DNA of 5,699 nt, from contig DVOR01000173.1 of assembly GCA_018713405.1 (NCBI GenBank), positions 1-5,699 of the forward strand, read 5' to 3'. The notes under the pieces are model-generated. The model made no database searches. It saw only the letters and a program-made list of their open reading frames with translations, and was not told where the DNA came from. The DNA is from Candidatus Spyradenecus faecavium (GTDB lineage Bacteria > Verrucomicrobiota > Kiritimatiellia > RFP12 > DVOR01). Numbering within the stretch: the stretch's first letter is position 1; every line of letters begins with the position of its first letter. A program made the position numbers and the translations under genes. Positions 1-4,353 of the stretch are shown piece by piece.

Positions 1-1082
1 TCCGCGTCCAAGTCCACGCCCGACTCATACCATCCCACGACGGAATAGGTGCCATCGGCGTTCTGCTTCGACGCATACCCCGCCGTACAAAACTCCTCGG
101 GCACCGCCGTGCTGAACGTCCCGCCGGAGACCTGAATGGCGTTGGGGCGCGAGACATCCTGACGGTTGAGGGCCTTTAGGAAGGTGCCGCCCTTGATGGC
201 GATGGTGCTGTTGACGGGATTGTTGTAGTCGCTGCCGACCCAAACGGAATAGGACTTGCCGTCAAAGGTGCCGTCATTGACGGTGACGGCGGCCTGCATG
301 GGATCCGCGCCCAAGCCGTCGTTGGAGACATAGAGGCCGTAGGAATCGGAGGAGGAATAGGAGCCGCCGCTGACGACCGCCGTGCCGCCATCGACACCCA
401 ATCCGCCATGAGCGCCGAAGACCTTCACCTCTGCGCCTTTGGCGGGGGTAATCTCGATGGCCCCCATGTTGGAGATGATGGCATAGGTGCGGCGGTTGAC
501 GTTGTGGAAGGTGCCGCCCGTGACAAGCGCCGTCCCGCTGTTGTTCAGGCATCCGGGACCGGAGCTGTCGGAAGGCGTGCCGACGAACTCGGTCGTGAAG
601 GTGCCCCCGGCGATGGTCACGTCCGCCTCGTTCCAGACGCAGGCGCCGCCATTCGCATCGACGGACACGATGGTGCCGCCCTCGATGGTCAGCTTGCCGT
701 TGCCGAGGTTCTGCACGCCGCGGGCGCGGATGGTGCCGGTTTGCCCGGCGGAGGAATCCTTGATGGTGAGCGTGCCATAGTTGACGATGGCGTAATAGTG
801 GCGGCCTTCCCGCTGGAGGGCGGTCTCCATCGTGCGACCATTGAGGTCGAAGACGATGGCCTGCCCCTCCTTGACCGGGACGGTCCCAGGGACGGCAAGG
901 TCGCCGGTGAGGTCGTCCAAGAGCGTGACGGTGGTGGGCGTCTCGGAGGCCGCAATCGCCTGGAAGGCGGTGAAGAATGAATTGAAGTCGGCATACGTTG
1001 TGTCGCCGATTTGCGCGACTTGCGCGAGGGCGGGGACGGCCAGGGCGAGGGCCGCCGCGAGGGAGGTTAGCACACGTTTCAT
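1..1082 (-). CDS. Secreted beta-solenoid-like repeat protein (3' end outside window)
   Basis: An uninterrupted reading frame of 360 codons runs from ATG at 1082-1080 to the window edge with no stop. The start is supported by a GAAGGA ribosome site seven bases upstream and by a clear Sec signal peptide: MKR, a hydrophobic core at residues 4-19, and an ALA cleavage site before Q21. Residues 21-60 form an N-terminal element (AQIGDTTYADF...TVTLLDDLT). Then come repeated strands ending in GG-T/S-aromatic turns at about 134-138, 158-162, 188-192, 238-242, 269-273, 297-301 and 319-323, spaced 22-50 residues apart, as in right-handed beta-helix proteins. Residues 327-349 (VPEEFCTAGY...NADGTYSVV) look like a module end, followed by GWYESGVDLDA. 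I know this style from large secreted proteins of PVC-group and gut bacteria, mostly unstudied. Surface location or adhesion is inference; no catalytic motif is visible. It is divergent from pyrF. Confidence 0.85.
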   Translation of the reverse strand, partial: MKRVLTSLAAALALAVPALAQVAQIGDTTYADFNSFFTAFQAIAASETPTTVTLLDDLTGDLAVPGTVPVKEGQAIVFDLNGRTMETALQREGRHYYAIVNYGTLTIKDSSAGQTGTIRARGVQNLGNGKLTIEGGTIVSVDANGGACVWNEADVTIAGGTFTTEFVGTPSDSSGPGCLNNSGTALVTGGTFHNVNRRTYAIISNMGAIEITPAKGAEVKVFGAHGGLGVDGGTAVVSGGSYSSSDSYGLYVSNDGLGADPMQAAVTVNDGTFDGKSYSVWVGSDYNNPVNSTIAIKGGTFLKALNRQDVSRPNAIQVSGGTFSTAVPEEFCTAGYASKQNADGTYSVVGWYESGVDLDA

Positions 1083-1089
1083 CTCTCGT

Positions 1090-1095
1090 TCCTTC
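1090..1095 (-). promoter_or_regulatory. Ribosome binding site of the secreted repeat protein
   Basis: GAAGGA on the minus strand lies seven bases before the ATG at 1082-1080. It fixes the start, which also gives a good signal peptide. Confidence 0.75.
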
Positions 1096-1102
1096 ACTAA
1101 AA

Positions 1103-1130
1103 CACGGACCCGGACGCTACCGTGCCGGGT
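1103..1130 (-). other. Two mutually exclusive hairpins in the 5' leader
   Basis: Read on the minus strand, ACCCGG (1130-1125) can pair with CCGGGT (1113-1108), and CACGG (1124-1120) can pair with CCGTG (1107-1103). The two stems interleave with no bases between their arms, so they are unlikely to form together and would compete. They lie inside the predicted leader transcript between the G-tract promoter and the ribosome site. A regulatory role is inference; in GC-rich DNA short stems can arise by chance. Confidence 0.35.
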
Positions 1131-1136
1131 AACTGC

Positions 1137-1170
1137 ATATAAAGTAGCCCCCCCCCCCGTATCATGTCAA
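1137..1170 (-). promoter_or_regulatory. Candidate promoter with an 11-G spacer tract
   Basis: On the minus strand a perfect TTGACA -35 box (1170-1165) is followed by TGATAC, eleven consecutive G residues (1158-1148), and then CTACTTTATATG. With an 18-base spacer the -10 would be TACTTT (1146-1141), which keeps the key T, A and final T. TTATAT (1142-1137) looks more AT-rich but sits 22 bases from the -35. The leader to the ATG at 1082 would be about 50 bases. The homopolymer lies exactly where its length sets the -35/-10 spacing, as in phase-variable promoters such as Neisseria meningitidis porA. The -35 and tract are seen directly; the -10 choice and variable expression are inferred. Confidence 0.6.
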
Positions 1171-1219
1171 GGGGGGTAACGTTCTTTTTCGGGGGTCTGG
1201 GGGCGTTTCTCGGGGTGGG
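1171..1219 (+). other. G-run block, possible G-quadruplex
   Basis: The plus strand has runs of six G (1171-1176), five (1191-1195), five (1199-1203), four (1212-1215) and three (1217-1219). The last four runs have loops of 3, 8 and 1 bases, slightly looser than the strict quadruplex rule of loops up to 7. The block is directly upstream of the minus-strand TTGACA box. No coding potential or recognised regulatory element is seen here. Confidence 0.3.
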
Positions 1220-1251
1220 ATTGGCGTTCCGTGCGGGAGGGGGCCGTGGCG

Positions 1252-1310
1252 AAACCCTAAGGGTTTTGAGGTGAAACCCTAAGGGTTTTGGGTCAAACCC
1301 TTAAGGGTTT
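1252..1310. repeat. Three AAACCC..GGGTTT palindromes at two-turn spacing
   Basis: AAACCCTAAGGGTTT occurs at 1252-1266 and again at 1274-1288, and the 16-bp version AAACCCTTAAGGGTTT at 1295-1310. All are perfect dyads; the first two have a single central A. Their centres (1259, 1281, 1302.5) are about 21-22 bp apart, close to two helical turns, so dimeric proteins bound there would face the same side of the DNA. They sit in the divergent region between the secreted-protein promoter and the pyrF promoter. An operator array is the simplest reading. A family of dispersed intergenic palindromes is the alternative. No cognate regulator is in the window. Confidence 0.6.
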
Positions 1311-1334
1311 CGGAAATGCATAAGGACTTATTTG

Positions 1335-1360
1335 GAACCGCCCCCTGGCGGGGGCGGTTC
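1335..1360. repeat. Perfect 11-bp inverted repeat, TGGC loop
   Basis: GAACCGCCCCC (1335-1345) and GGGGGCGGTTC (1350-1360) are exact inverted copies around a 4-base loop, giving a very stable hairpin. No T tract follows, so a classical intrinsic terminator is not supported on the plus strand. It lies between the palindrome array and the 8-bp tandem array, about 60 bp before the pyrF -10 box. It may be an intergenic repeat element or a transcription barrier. Confidence 0.55.
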
Positions 1361-1394
1361 GGAAGTTTGGAGGTTTGGAAGTTTGGAGGCTTGG
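1361..1394 (+). repeat. 8-bp tandem array upstream of pyrF
   Basis: After GG at 1361-1362 come four 8-bp units: AAGTTTGG, AGGTTTGG, AAGTTTGG and AGGCTTGG (1363-1394). Bases 1375-1394 are the exact reverse complement of 2467-2486 on the far side of pyrF. The array ends about 26 bp before the pyrF -10 box, where the -35 region and upstream contacts would be expected. Confidence 0.7.
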
Positions 1395-1417
1395 TTGGCG
1401 GCGGCGGGGGTGGCTTG

Positions 1418-1426
1418 TGGTATAAT
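1418..1426 (+). promoter_or_regulatory. pyrF promoter, extended -10
   Basis: TGGTATAAT is a consensus -10 hexamer (TATAAT, 1421-1426) with the extended-10 TG one base upstream. No good -35 is found at 17-18 bases, where the sequence is G-rich; TTGGCG at 1395-1400 would need a 20-base spacer. It lies 21 bases before the pyrF ATG. The promoter also falls inside a possible longer N-terminal reading frame, which argues against that extension. Confidence 0.65.
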
Positions 1427-1433
1427 GCGGGCG

Positions 1434-1439
1434 AAAGGA
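1434..1439 (+). promoter_or_regulatory. pyrF ribosome binding site
   Basis: AAAGGA lies eight bases before ATG 1448. It decides the start in favour of 1448 over an in-frame ATG at 1316, which lies upstream of the promoter. Confidence 0.75.
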
Positions 1440-1447
1440 ACCGAACC

Positions 1448-2164
1448 ATGGCTGAACTGATTGTCGCGCTGGATGTGCCGAACAAGGCCGCCGTCTCCCA
1501 AACCCTCGCCACGCTGGGCGATGCGGTGGATTTCTACAAAATCGGGCTGGAGCTCTTCACGGCGGAGGGGCCGGACATCGTGCGCTTGGTGCGTGACGCG
1601 GGCAAGCGGGTCTTCCTGGACCTGAAGCTGCATGACATCCCGCGGACGGTGGAGCGCGCGGTCCGCTCGATCGGCGGGCTTGGCGCGGAGTTGGCGACCA
1701 TCCATGCCAGCGGCGGCCGGGCGATGATCCATGCGGCGGCGGAGGCGGCGGCGGAGTTCGGCGCGGCGGCGCCGAAAATCCTAGCCGTGACGTGTCTGAC
1801 CTCGTTGGACCAAAGCGACCTGGATGACCTGGGTGTGGCCCGGGCGATGGCCGCGCAGGTGGAGGCGTTGGGTCTGCTGGCCATCACAAACGGAGCGGAC
1901 GGCATCGTGTGCTCGCCGAAGGAGGTGGCGGCGATGAACCGTGCGCTGATTCCTGCCGCGCAGGGGCGCCGGGTCTGCTTCATCACGCCGGGCGTGCGTC
2001 CCGCGGGTGCGGCGGTGGGCGACCAGAAGCGTGTGGCGACGCCTGCCGGCGCGGTGCGCGACGGCGCCACGCACCTGGTGGTGGGGCGGCCGATCCTCGA
2101 GGCGCCGGACCCCGTGGCGGCGGCACGCGCCATCCGCGCCGAAATGGACGCGGCCCTCGCCTGA
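1448..2164 (+). CDS. pyrF: Orotidine 5'-phosphate decarboxylase
   Basis: Cytoplasmic TIM-barrel enzyme that converts OMP to UMP, the last step of de novo pyrimidine synthesis. The 238-residue length is normal for the bacterial family. Family landmarks are visible in order: ALDVP with D9, FYKIG with K31, the catalytic cluster DLKLHDIP with D58, K60 and D63, TIHASGG (84-90), the phosphate-loop motif PGVRP (181-185), DQKR (192-195) and VVGRPI (211-216) with the phosphate-gripping R214. The start follows an AAAGGA ribosome site and an extended -10 promoter; the 44-residue in-frame extension upstream is G/W-rich low-complexity sequence and is unlikely to be translated. Codons favour G endings (GCG, GTG, CTG), unlike the C-ending wbpA-like gene. 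It appears monocistronic, with repeat-filled intergenic DNA on both sides, and its 20-bp inverted flanks are unusual. Confidence 0.96.
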   Translation: MAELIVALDVPNKAAVSQTLATLGDAVDFYKIGLELFTAEGPDIVRLVRDAGKRVFLDLKLHDIPRTVERAVRSIGGLGAELATIHASGGRAMIHAAAEAAAEFGAAAPKILAVTCLTSLDQSDLDDLGVARAMAAQVEALGLLAITNGADGIVCSPKEVAAMNRALIPAAQGRRVCFITPGVRPAGAAVGDQKRVATPAGAVRDGATHLVVGRPILEAPDPVAAARAIRAEMDAALA

Positions 2165-2172
2165 GCGGCGCT

Positions 2173-2192
2173 TTTCCGCGAAGACGCTAAGG
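2173..2192 (+). repeat. Direct repeat, copy 1 (CCGCGAAGACGC type)
   Basis: TTTCCGCGAAGACGCTAAGG matches 2338-2357 at 19 of 20 positions, differing at 2188. The copies are 165 bp apart and bracket the tandem array and hairpins. Related 'CGCGAAGACGC(A)AAGG' words occur between genes in several bacterial groups (general knowledge, not searched). Confidence 0.65.
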
Positions 2193-2203
2193 GGAATAGG
2201 GCT

Positions 2204-2235
2204 GATTGGGAGATTGGCTGATTGGCTGATTGGAG
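2204..2235 (+). repeat. 8-bp tandem array, four GATTGG units
   Basis: Four in-register units start at 2204, 2212, 2220 and 2228: GATTGGGA, GATTGGCT, GATTGGCT and GATTGGAG. The 8-bp period is the same as in the arrays at 1363-1394 and 2467-2490, although the unit differs. Slipped-strand expansion is the likely origin. Confidence 0.7.
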
Positions 2236-2238
2236 GGA

Positions 2239-2310
2239 CAAGGGGCGCCGCCCCTTGAACCCCGGCAGGGCGAAGTTCGCCCTGCACCCCCGGCACGTCT
2301 GCGACGTGCC
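2239..2310. repeat. Array of three perfect hairpins
   Basis: Three adjacent stems occur: CAAGGGGC/GCCCCTTG (2239-2246 with 2250-2257), GCAGGGCGAA/TTCGCCCTGC (2265-2274 with 2276-2285, effectively a shorter stem with a few-base loop), and GGCACGTC/GACGTGCC (2292-2299 with 2303-2310). Spacers between stems are 7 and 6 bases, the first being AACCCCG. The order of a 'GGGGC-GCC-GCCCC' stem, then 'ACCCC', then another stem resembles intergenic hairpin elements in other GC-rich bacteria. It could stabilise the pyrF mRNA 3' end or mark a mobile palindromic unit; neither is shown. Confidence 0.6.
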
Positions 2311-2337
2311 TGACCGGGACGCGCCAGGCGGCTCCTC

Positions 2338-2357
2338 TTTCCGCGAAGACGCAAAGG
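2338..2357 (+). repeat. Direct repeat, copy 2 (CCGCGAAGACGC type)
   Basis: TTTCCGCGAAGACGCAAAGG is the partner of 2173-2192. Its right edge runs into AACGCAAGGG (2358-2367), which is one arm of the inverted repeat that follows. Confidence 0.65.
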
Positions 2358-2425
2358 AACGCAAGGGCCTGGGCTCTTCGCCGTTCGGCCCTTCGGGCCT
2401 CACTACCGTGCCCATCCCTTGCGTT
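2358..2425. repeat. Imperfect long inverted repeat with inner hairpin
   Basis: AACGCAAGGG (2358-2367) is repeated in inverted form as CCCTTGCGTT (2416-2425), and the pairing can continue through TGGGC/GCCCA with one unequal bulge. A small internal hairpin, GGCCC-TTC-GGGCC (2387-2399), sits near the centre. The whole could fold as a branched structure of about 70 bases. No T tract follows. Confidence 0.45.
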
Positions 2426-2466
2426 TCTCTGGTTTCCCGCAAGCCAGCTCTGGCGACGCGGTGGGG

Positions 2467-2490
2467 CCAAGCCTCCAAACTTCCAAGCCT
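2467..2490 (-). repeat. 8-bp tandem array, inverted copy of the one before pyrF
   Basis: Three units CCAAGCCT, CCAAACTT and CCAAGCCT are the reverse complements of AGGCTTGG and AAGTTTGG seen at 1363-1394. The 20 bases 2467-2486 match 1375-1394 exactly in inverted orientation, so pyrF lies between inverted copies about 1.07 kb apart. Confidence 0.7.
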
Positions 2491-2520
2491 CCTCCTGGCC
2501 CTGCACGGCGGCGGGGGCTT

Positions 2521-2529
2521 TGCTACAAT
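2521..2529 (+). promoter_or_regulatory. Promoter of the leader ORF-149 aa-waaA operon
   Basis: TGCTACAAT gives a -10 hexamer TACAAT (2524-2529) with the extended TG. The -35 position at 17 bases (CTGCAC, 2501-2506) is poor. The layout down to the start codon resembles that before the dehydrogenase gene: a TGCTA-type -10, a GCAACG/GCCAACG word, GAAAGGATT, and GCGCACATGG. Confidence 0.6.
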
Positions 2530-2553
2530 GGCAACGTGAAAGGATTCGCGCAC

Positions 2554-2592
2554 ATGGCCAGAACGTCCGCCGCCCACCCCACGCTCGCCTGA
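2554..2592 (+). CDS. 12-codon leader ORF, possible coupling peptide
   Basis: ATG 2554 opens a 12-residue frame, MARTSAAHPTLA, ending at TGA 2590-2592. GAAAGGA at 2538-2544 gives it a good ribosome site nine bases away. The same GAAAGGATT-(C)GCGCACATGG context precedes the certain start of the dehydrogenase gene at 4410, which supports this ATG being used. The stop is one base before the ATG of the 149-aa gene, which lacks its own ribosome site, so terminating ribosomes could re-initiate there. No run of one amino acid suggesting attenuation is seen. A frameshift that separated this start from a longer original gene is an alternative. Confidence 0.45.
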   Translation: MARTSAAHPTLA

Positions 2593-2593
2593 G

Positions 2594-3043
2594 ATGAAGA
2601 AGTCCCAGGCATACGTCACGCGTGGGGAGCCGGCCGCGCGGGAGCGTCCCGGGCCGGACCCCGAGTGGGAGGCGCCGCCGCGCGTCCCCCACCCTTCGGC
2701 GTTGAACCCCGCCGACCTGCCGCGCGACCGTGGCATGGCGGGGCCGGTGGGGGCGTATGAGGTGCCGCCGCTGGCCAAGAGCGTGCCCGCGGGGCTGGAG
2801 GCGTTGGCCGGGCATCTGCGGGGCGCGGACCCGTTGGAGGCCGTGAACGCGGCGCTCGACGCGCTCCTGCCGCCGGGCGAACGCCACCGTCTGGCCGCGG
2901 AATCCTGCGTGGGCGGGTTGCTCACGCTGTCGTTGGCCCGGCGCGAGGACCGCTTCGCCTACGGCCGTTTCCTTGTGCCCAAGCTGCGCGCGGCGCTGAC
3001 CCCCGAGCTGGGGAACCTGACCATCCGCCTGATCGACCGTTGA
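2594..3043 (+). CDS. 149-aa small protein, possibly DUF721/DciA-like
   Basis: I do not recognise this protein with confidence. Residues 1-60 are rich in proline and charged residues and look disordered (PGPDPEWEAPPRVPHP). Residues 65-149 look folded: helices around LEALAGHLRG and PLEAVNAALDALLP, then LLTLSLARR...FAYGRFLVPKLRAAL and a final strand NLTIRLIDR. The order of hydrophobic strand, helix with LxPKLxxxL and a final I-R-hydrophobic strand resembles the DUF721 domain, which includes the replicative-helicase loader DciA, but the typical early tryptophan is missing. No signal peptide or membrane segment is present. ATG 2594 has no ribosome site and follows the leader stop by one base, which suggests coupling. 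The stop falls five bases before waaA ATG 3049, so co-transcription is likely. Codons end mainly in G/C, as expected for a real gene here. Confidence 0.7.
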   Translation: MKKSQAYVTRGEPAARERPGPDPEWEAPPRVPHPSALNPADLPRDRGMAGPVGAYEVPPLAKSVPAGLEALAGHLRGADPLEAVNAALDALLPPGERHRLAAESCVGGLLTLSLARREDRFAYGRFLVPKLRAALTPELGNLTIRLIDR

Positions 3044-3048
3044 CCGCC

Positions 3049-4353
3049 ATGAAATGGATCCTCTATAACCTGCTCTTCGCCGTCGCCTACGTGCTGATGA
3101 TGCCCAAGTTCCTCCTGCGCATGGCGCGGCGCGGGGGCTACGCCAACCGCTTCGCCGACCGCTTCGGGCGTTACCCGAAGGCCGTGCGCGACCGCCTGGC
3201 CGACGGCACGCCGCGCGTGTGGGTGCACGCCGTCTCGGTGGGCGAGGTGGCGGTGGCGGGGCAGCTGATGGACGAGCTCCGCCGGCAGCGGCCGGGGCTG
3301 GCCTTCGTCCTGTCCGTCACGAGCAGCACGGGCTGGGCGCAGGCCGAGAAGCGGGTCGGCCCCGACGACGTGCTCATCTACAACCCGCTCGACTATCCCG
3401 GGTGCGTGCGCCGCGCGCTGCGCGCCTTCCGCCCGCTGGCCTACGTCATCACCGAGACGGAGCTGTGGCCGAACGTCATCCGCCGCGTCACCGACCTGGG
3501 CATCCCGGCCTTCCTGGTGAACGCGCGCATCTCCGATCGCAGCGCCCCCGGCTACCGGCGGCTCCGGTGCTGGTTCGGCCCCGTGCTCAACCGCCTGACC
3601 CACGTCTATGCGCAGAGCGACCTCGACGCCCGCCGCCTGGCCGACGCCGGGTGCGACCCCGCGCGCATCACCGTCACCGGCACCATGAAGTTCGACGTCG
3701 CCCACCGCGCCCCCGAGAAGGAGGCCGCCCTCCGCGCCTACCTCGATGCCGCAGGCTTCGACCCCGCCGCGCCCATCCTGCTGGGCGGCTCCACCTGGCC
3801 GGGCGAGGACGCCTTCCTGCTGGGTGTCTACCGCAAGGCGCTGGCCAAATGCCCCGATCTGCGGCTCGTCATCGTCCCGCGGCACTTCGAGAAGGCCGGC
3901 GACGTCGAGATCGCCGTCCGCACCGCCGGCTTCCCCTGCCTGCGCAAGTCCCGCGCCCCGGCCACGCCCGACCGCCAGCCCAAGGACGCCGTGCTCCTGT
4001 CCGACACCACCGGCGAGCTGATGGGCTTCTACGGCCTGGCCGACGTCGCCTTTGTCGGCAAGAGCCTCTACGAGGTGGGCGGGCAGAACATGATCGAGCC
4101 CTGCCTCTGCGGCTGCGCCACCGTCGTCGGCCCCCACACCGAGAACTTCCGCCCCGTGATGAGCGACCTCCTCGCGCAGGACGCCCTCCTCCAGGGCGCC
4201 GACCCCACCGAGACCGAGGCCAAGCTCCTGGGCCTGCTCGCCGACCCCGCCGCCACCCGCGCCCTCGGCCAACGCGCAGCCGCCGCCGTCGAGCGCCGCC
4301 GCGGCGCCACCCCCCGCATCGGCGCGGCCATCCTCGCCGCGTTGCAGGCCTGA
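3049..4353 (+). CDS. waaA: 3-deoxy-D-manno-octulosonic acid (Kdo) transferase
   Basis: Membrane-associated GT-B glycosyltransferase (GT30 family, also kdtA) that adds Kdo from CMP-Kdo to the lipid A precursor on the inner face of the inner membrane, starting the LPS core. From ATG 3049 it has 434 residues, close to the family norm. An N-terminal hydrophobic anchor (about 4-24, ILYNLLFAVAYVLMMPKFLL) precedes GYANRFADRFG. Key motifs are WVHAVSVGEV with the catalytic-type E66, TETELWPN (135-142), NARISDRS (158-165), GTMKFD, GGSTWPGEDAF (246-256), VPRH (276-279), and the donor-site DTTGELMGFYGLAD...VGKSLYEVGGQNMIEP (319-351), with GPHTENF (361-367). A TTG at 3040 overlapping the upstream stop would add three residues; ATG is preferred. 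Neither has a ribosome site, so coupling to the 149-aa gene is likely. Mono- or bifunctionality cannot be told from sequence alone. Confidence 0.95.
   Translation: MKWILYNLLFAVAYVLMMPKFLLRMARRGGYANRFADRFGRYPKAVRDRLADGTPRVWVHAVSVGEVAVAGQLMDELRRQRPGLAFVLSVTSSTGWAQAEKRVGPDDVLIYNPLDYPGCVRRALRAFRPLAYVITETELWPNVIRRVTDLGIPAFLVNARISDRSAPGYRRLRCWFGPVLNRLTHVYAQSDLDARRLADAGCDPARITVTGTMKFDVAHRAPEKEAALRAYLDAAGFDPAAPILLGGSTWPGEDAFLLGVYRKALAKCPDLRLVIVPRHFEKAGDVEIAVRTAGFPCLRKSRAPATPDRQPKDAVLLSDTTGELMGFYGLADVAFVGKSLYEVGGQNMIEPCLCGCATVVGPHTENFRPVMSDLLAQDALLQGADPTETEAKLLGLLADPAATRALGQRAAAAVERRRGATPRIGAAILAALQA

Larger units (their letters stand above)
2165..2520. other. Repeat-packed intergenic region without a gene
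   Basis: I see no convincing gene in these 356 bases; a 105-codon frame starting at 2222 is built from the hairpins below and has no ribosome site. The stretch holds a near-identical 20-bp direct repeat pair, an 8-bp tandem array, three consecutive perfect hairpins, a 10-bp inverted repeat and a second 8-bp array. No hairpin is followed by a T tract, so no standard terminator can be named for pyrF. It reads as a composite of several dispersed intergenic repeat families. Confidence 0.7.

Noticed and set aside
408..980. A 190-codon plus-strand frame
   Set aside because: It is opposite the secreted protein, which has a signal peptide, ribosome site and regular repeats; the plus frame has none.
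1252..1310. Telomere-like CCCTAA repeats
   Set aside because: The units are palindromes at 21-22 bp spacing, not a head-to-tail six-base array, and the context is an ordinary bacterial intergenic region.
1252..1310. CRISPR array
   Set aside because: Repeats are only 15-16 bp and the gaps between them are 6-7 bp, far too short for spacers; no cas gene is present.
1316..1447. A 44-residue N-terminal extension of PyrF from ATG 1316
   Set aside because: It spans the hairpin, the tandem array and the promoter, has no ribosome site, and PyrF homologues begin near ATG 1448.
1361..2490. A transposon or insertion sequence around pyrF
   Set aside because: The inverted 20-mers lack a transposase, and no target-site duplication was recognised; they belong to simple 8-bp tandem arrays.
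2222..2539. A 105-codon plus-strand frame in the intergenic region
   Set aside because: It is composed of hairpins and tandem repeats and has no ribosome site.
1534..2925. A 463-codon frame on the minus strand
   Set aside because: It is antisense to pyrF and runs through repeats; the composition is R/A/S/P-rich with no domain, as expected from GC-rich shadow frames.
3040..3048. TTG at 3040 as the waaA start
   Set aside because: It is possible because it overlaps the upstream stop, but the ATG nine bases later gives the usual family N-terminus and is the commoner start codon.
2959..4272. A 437-codon frame antisense to waaA
   Set aside because: C-ending codons on the real strand give G-starting codons opposite, which cannot be stops; the product is a G/A/V/E-rich string without motifs.
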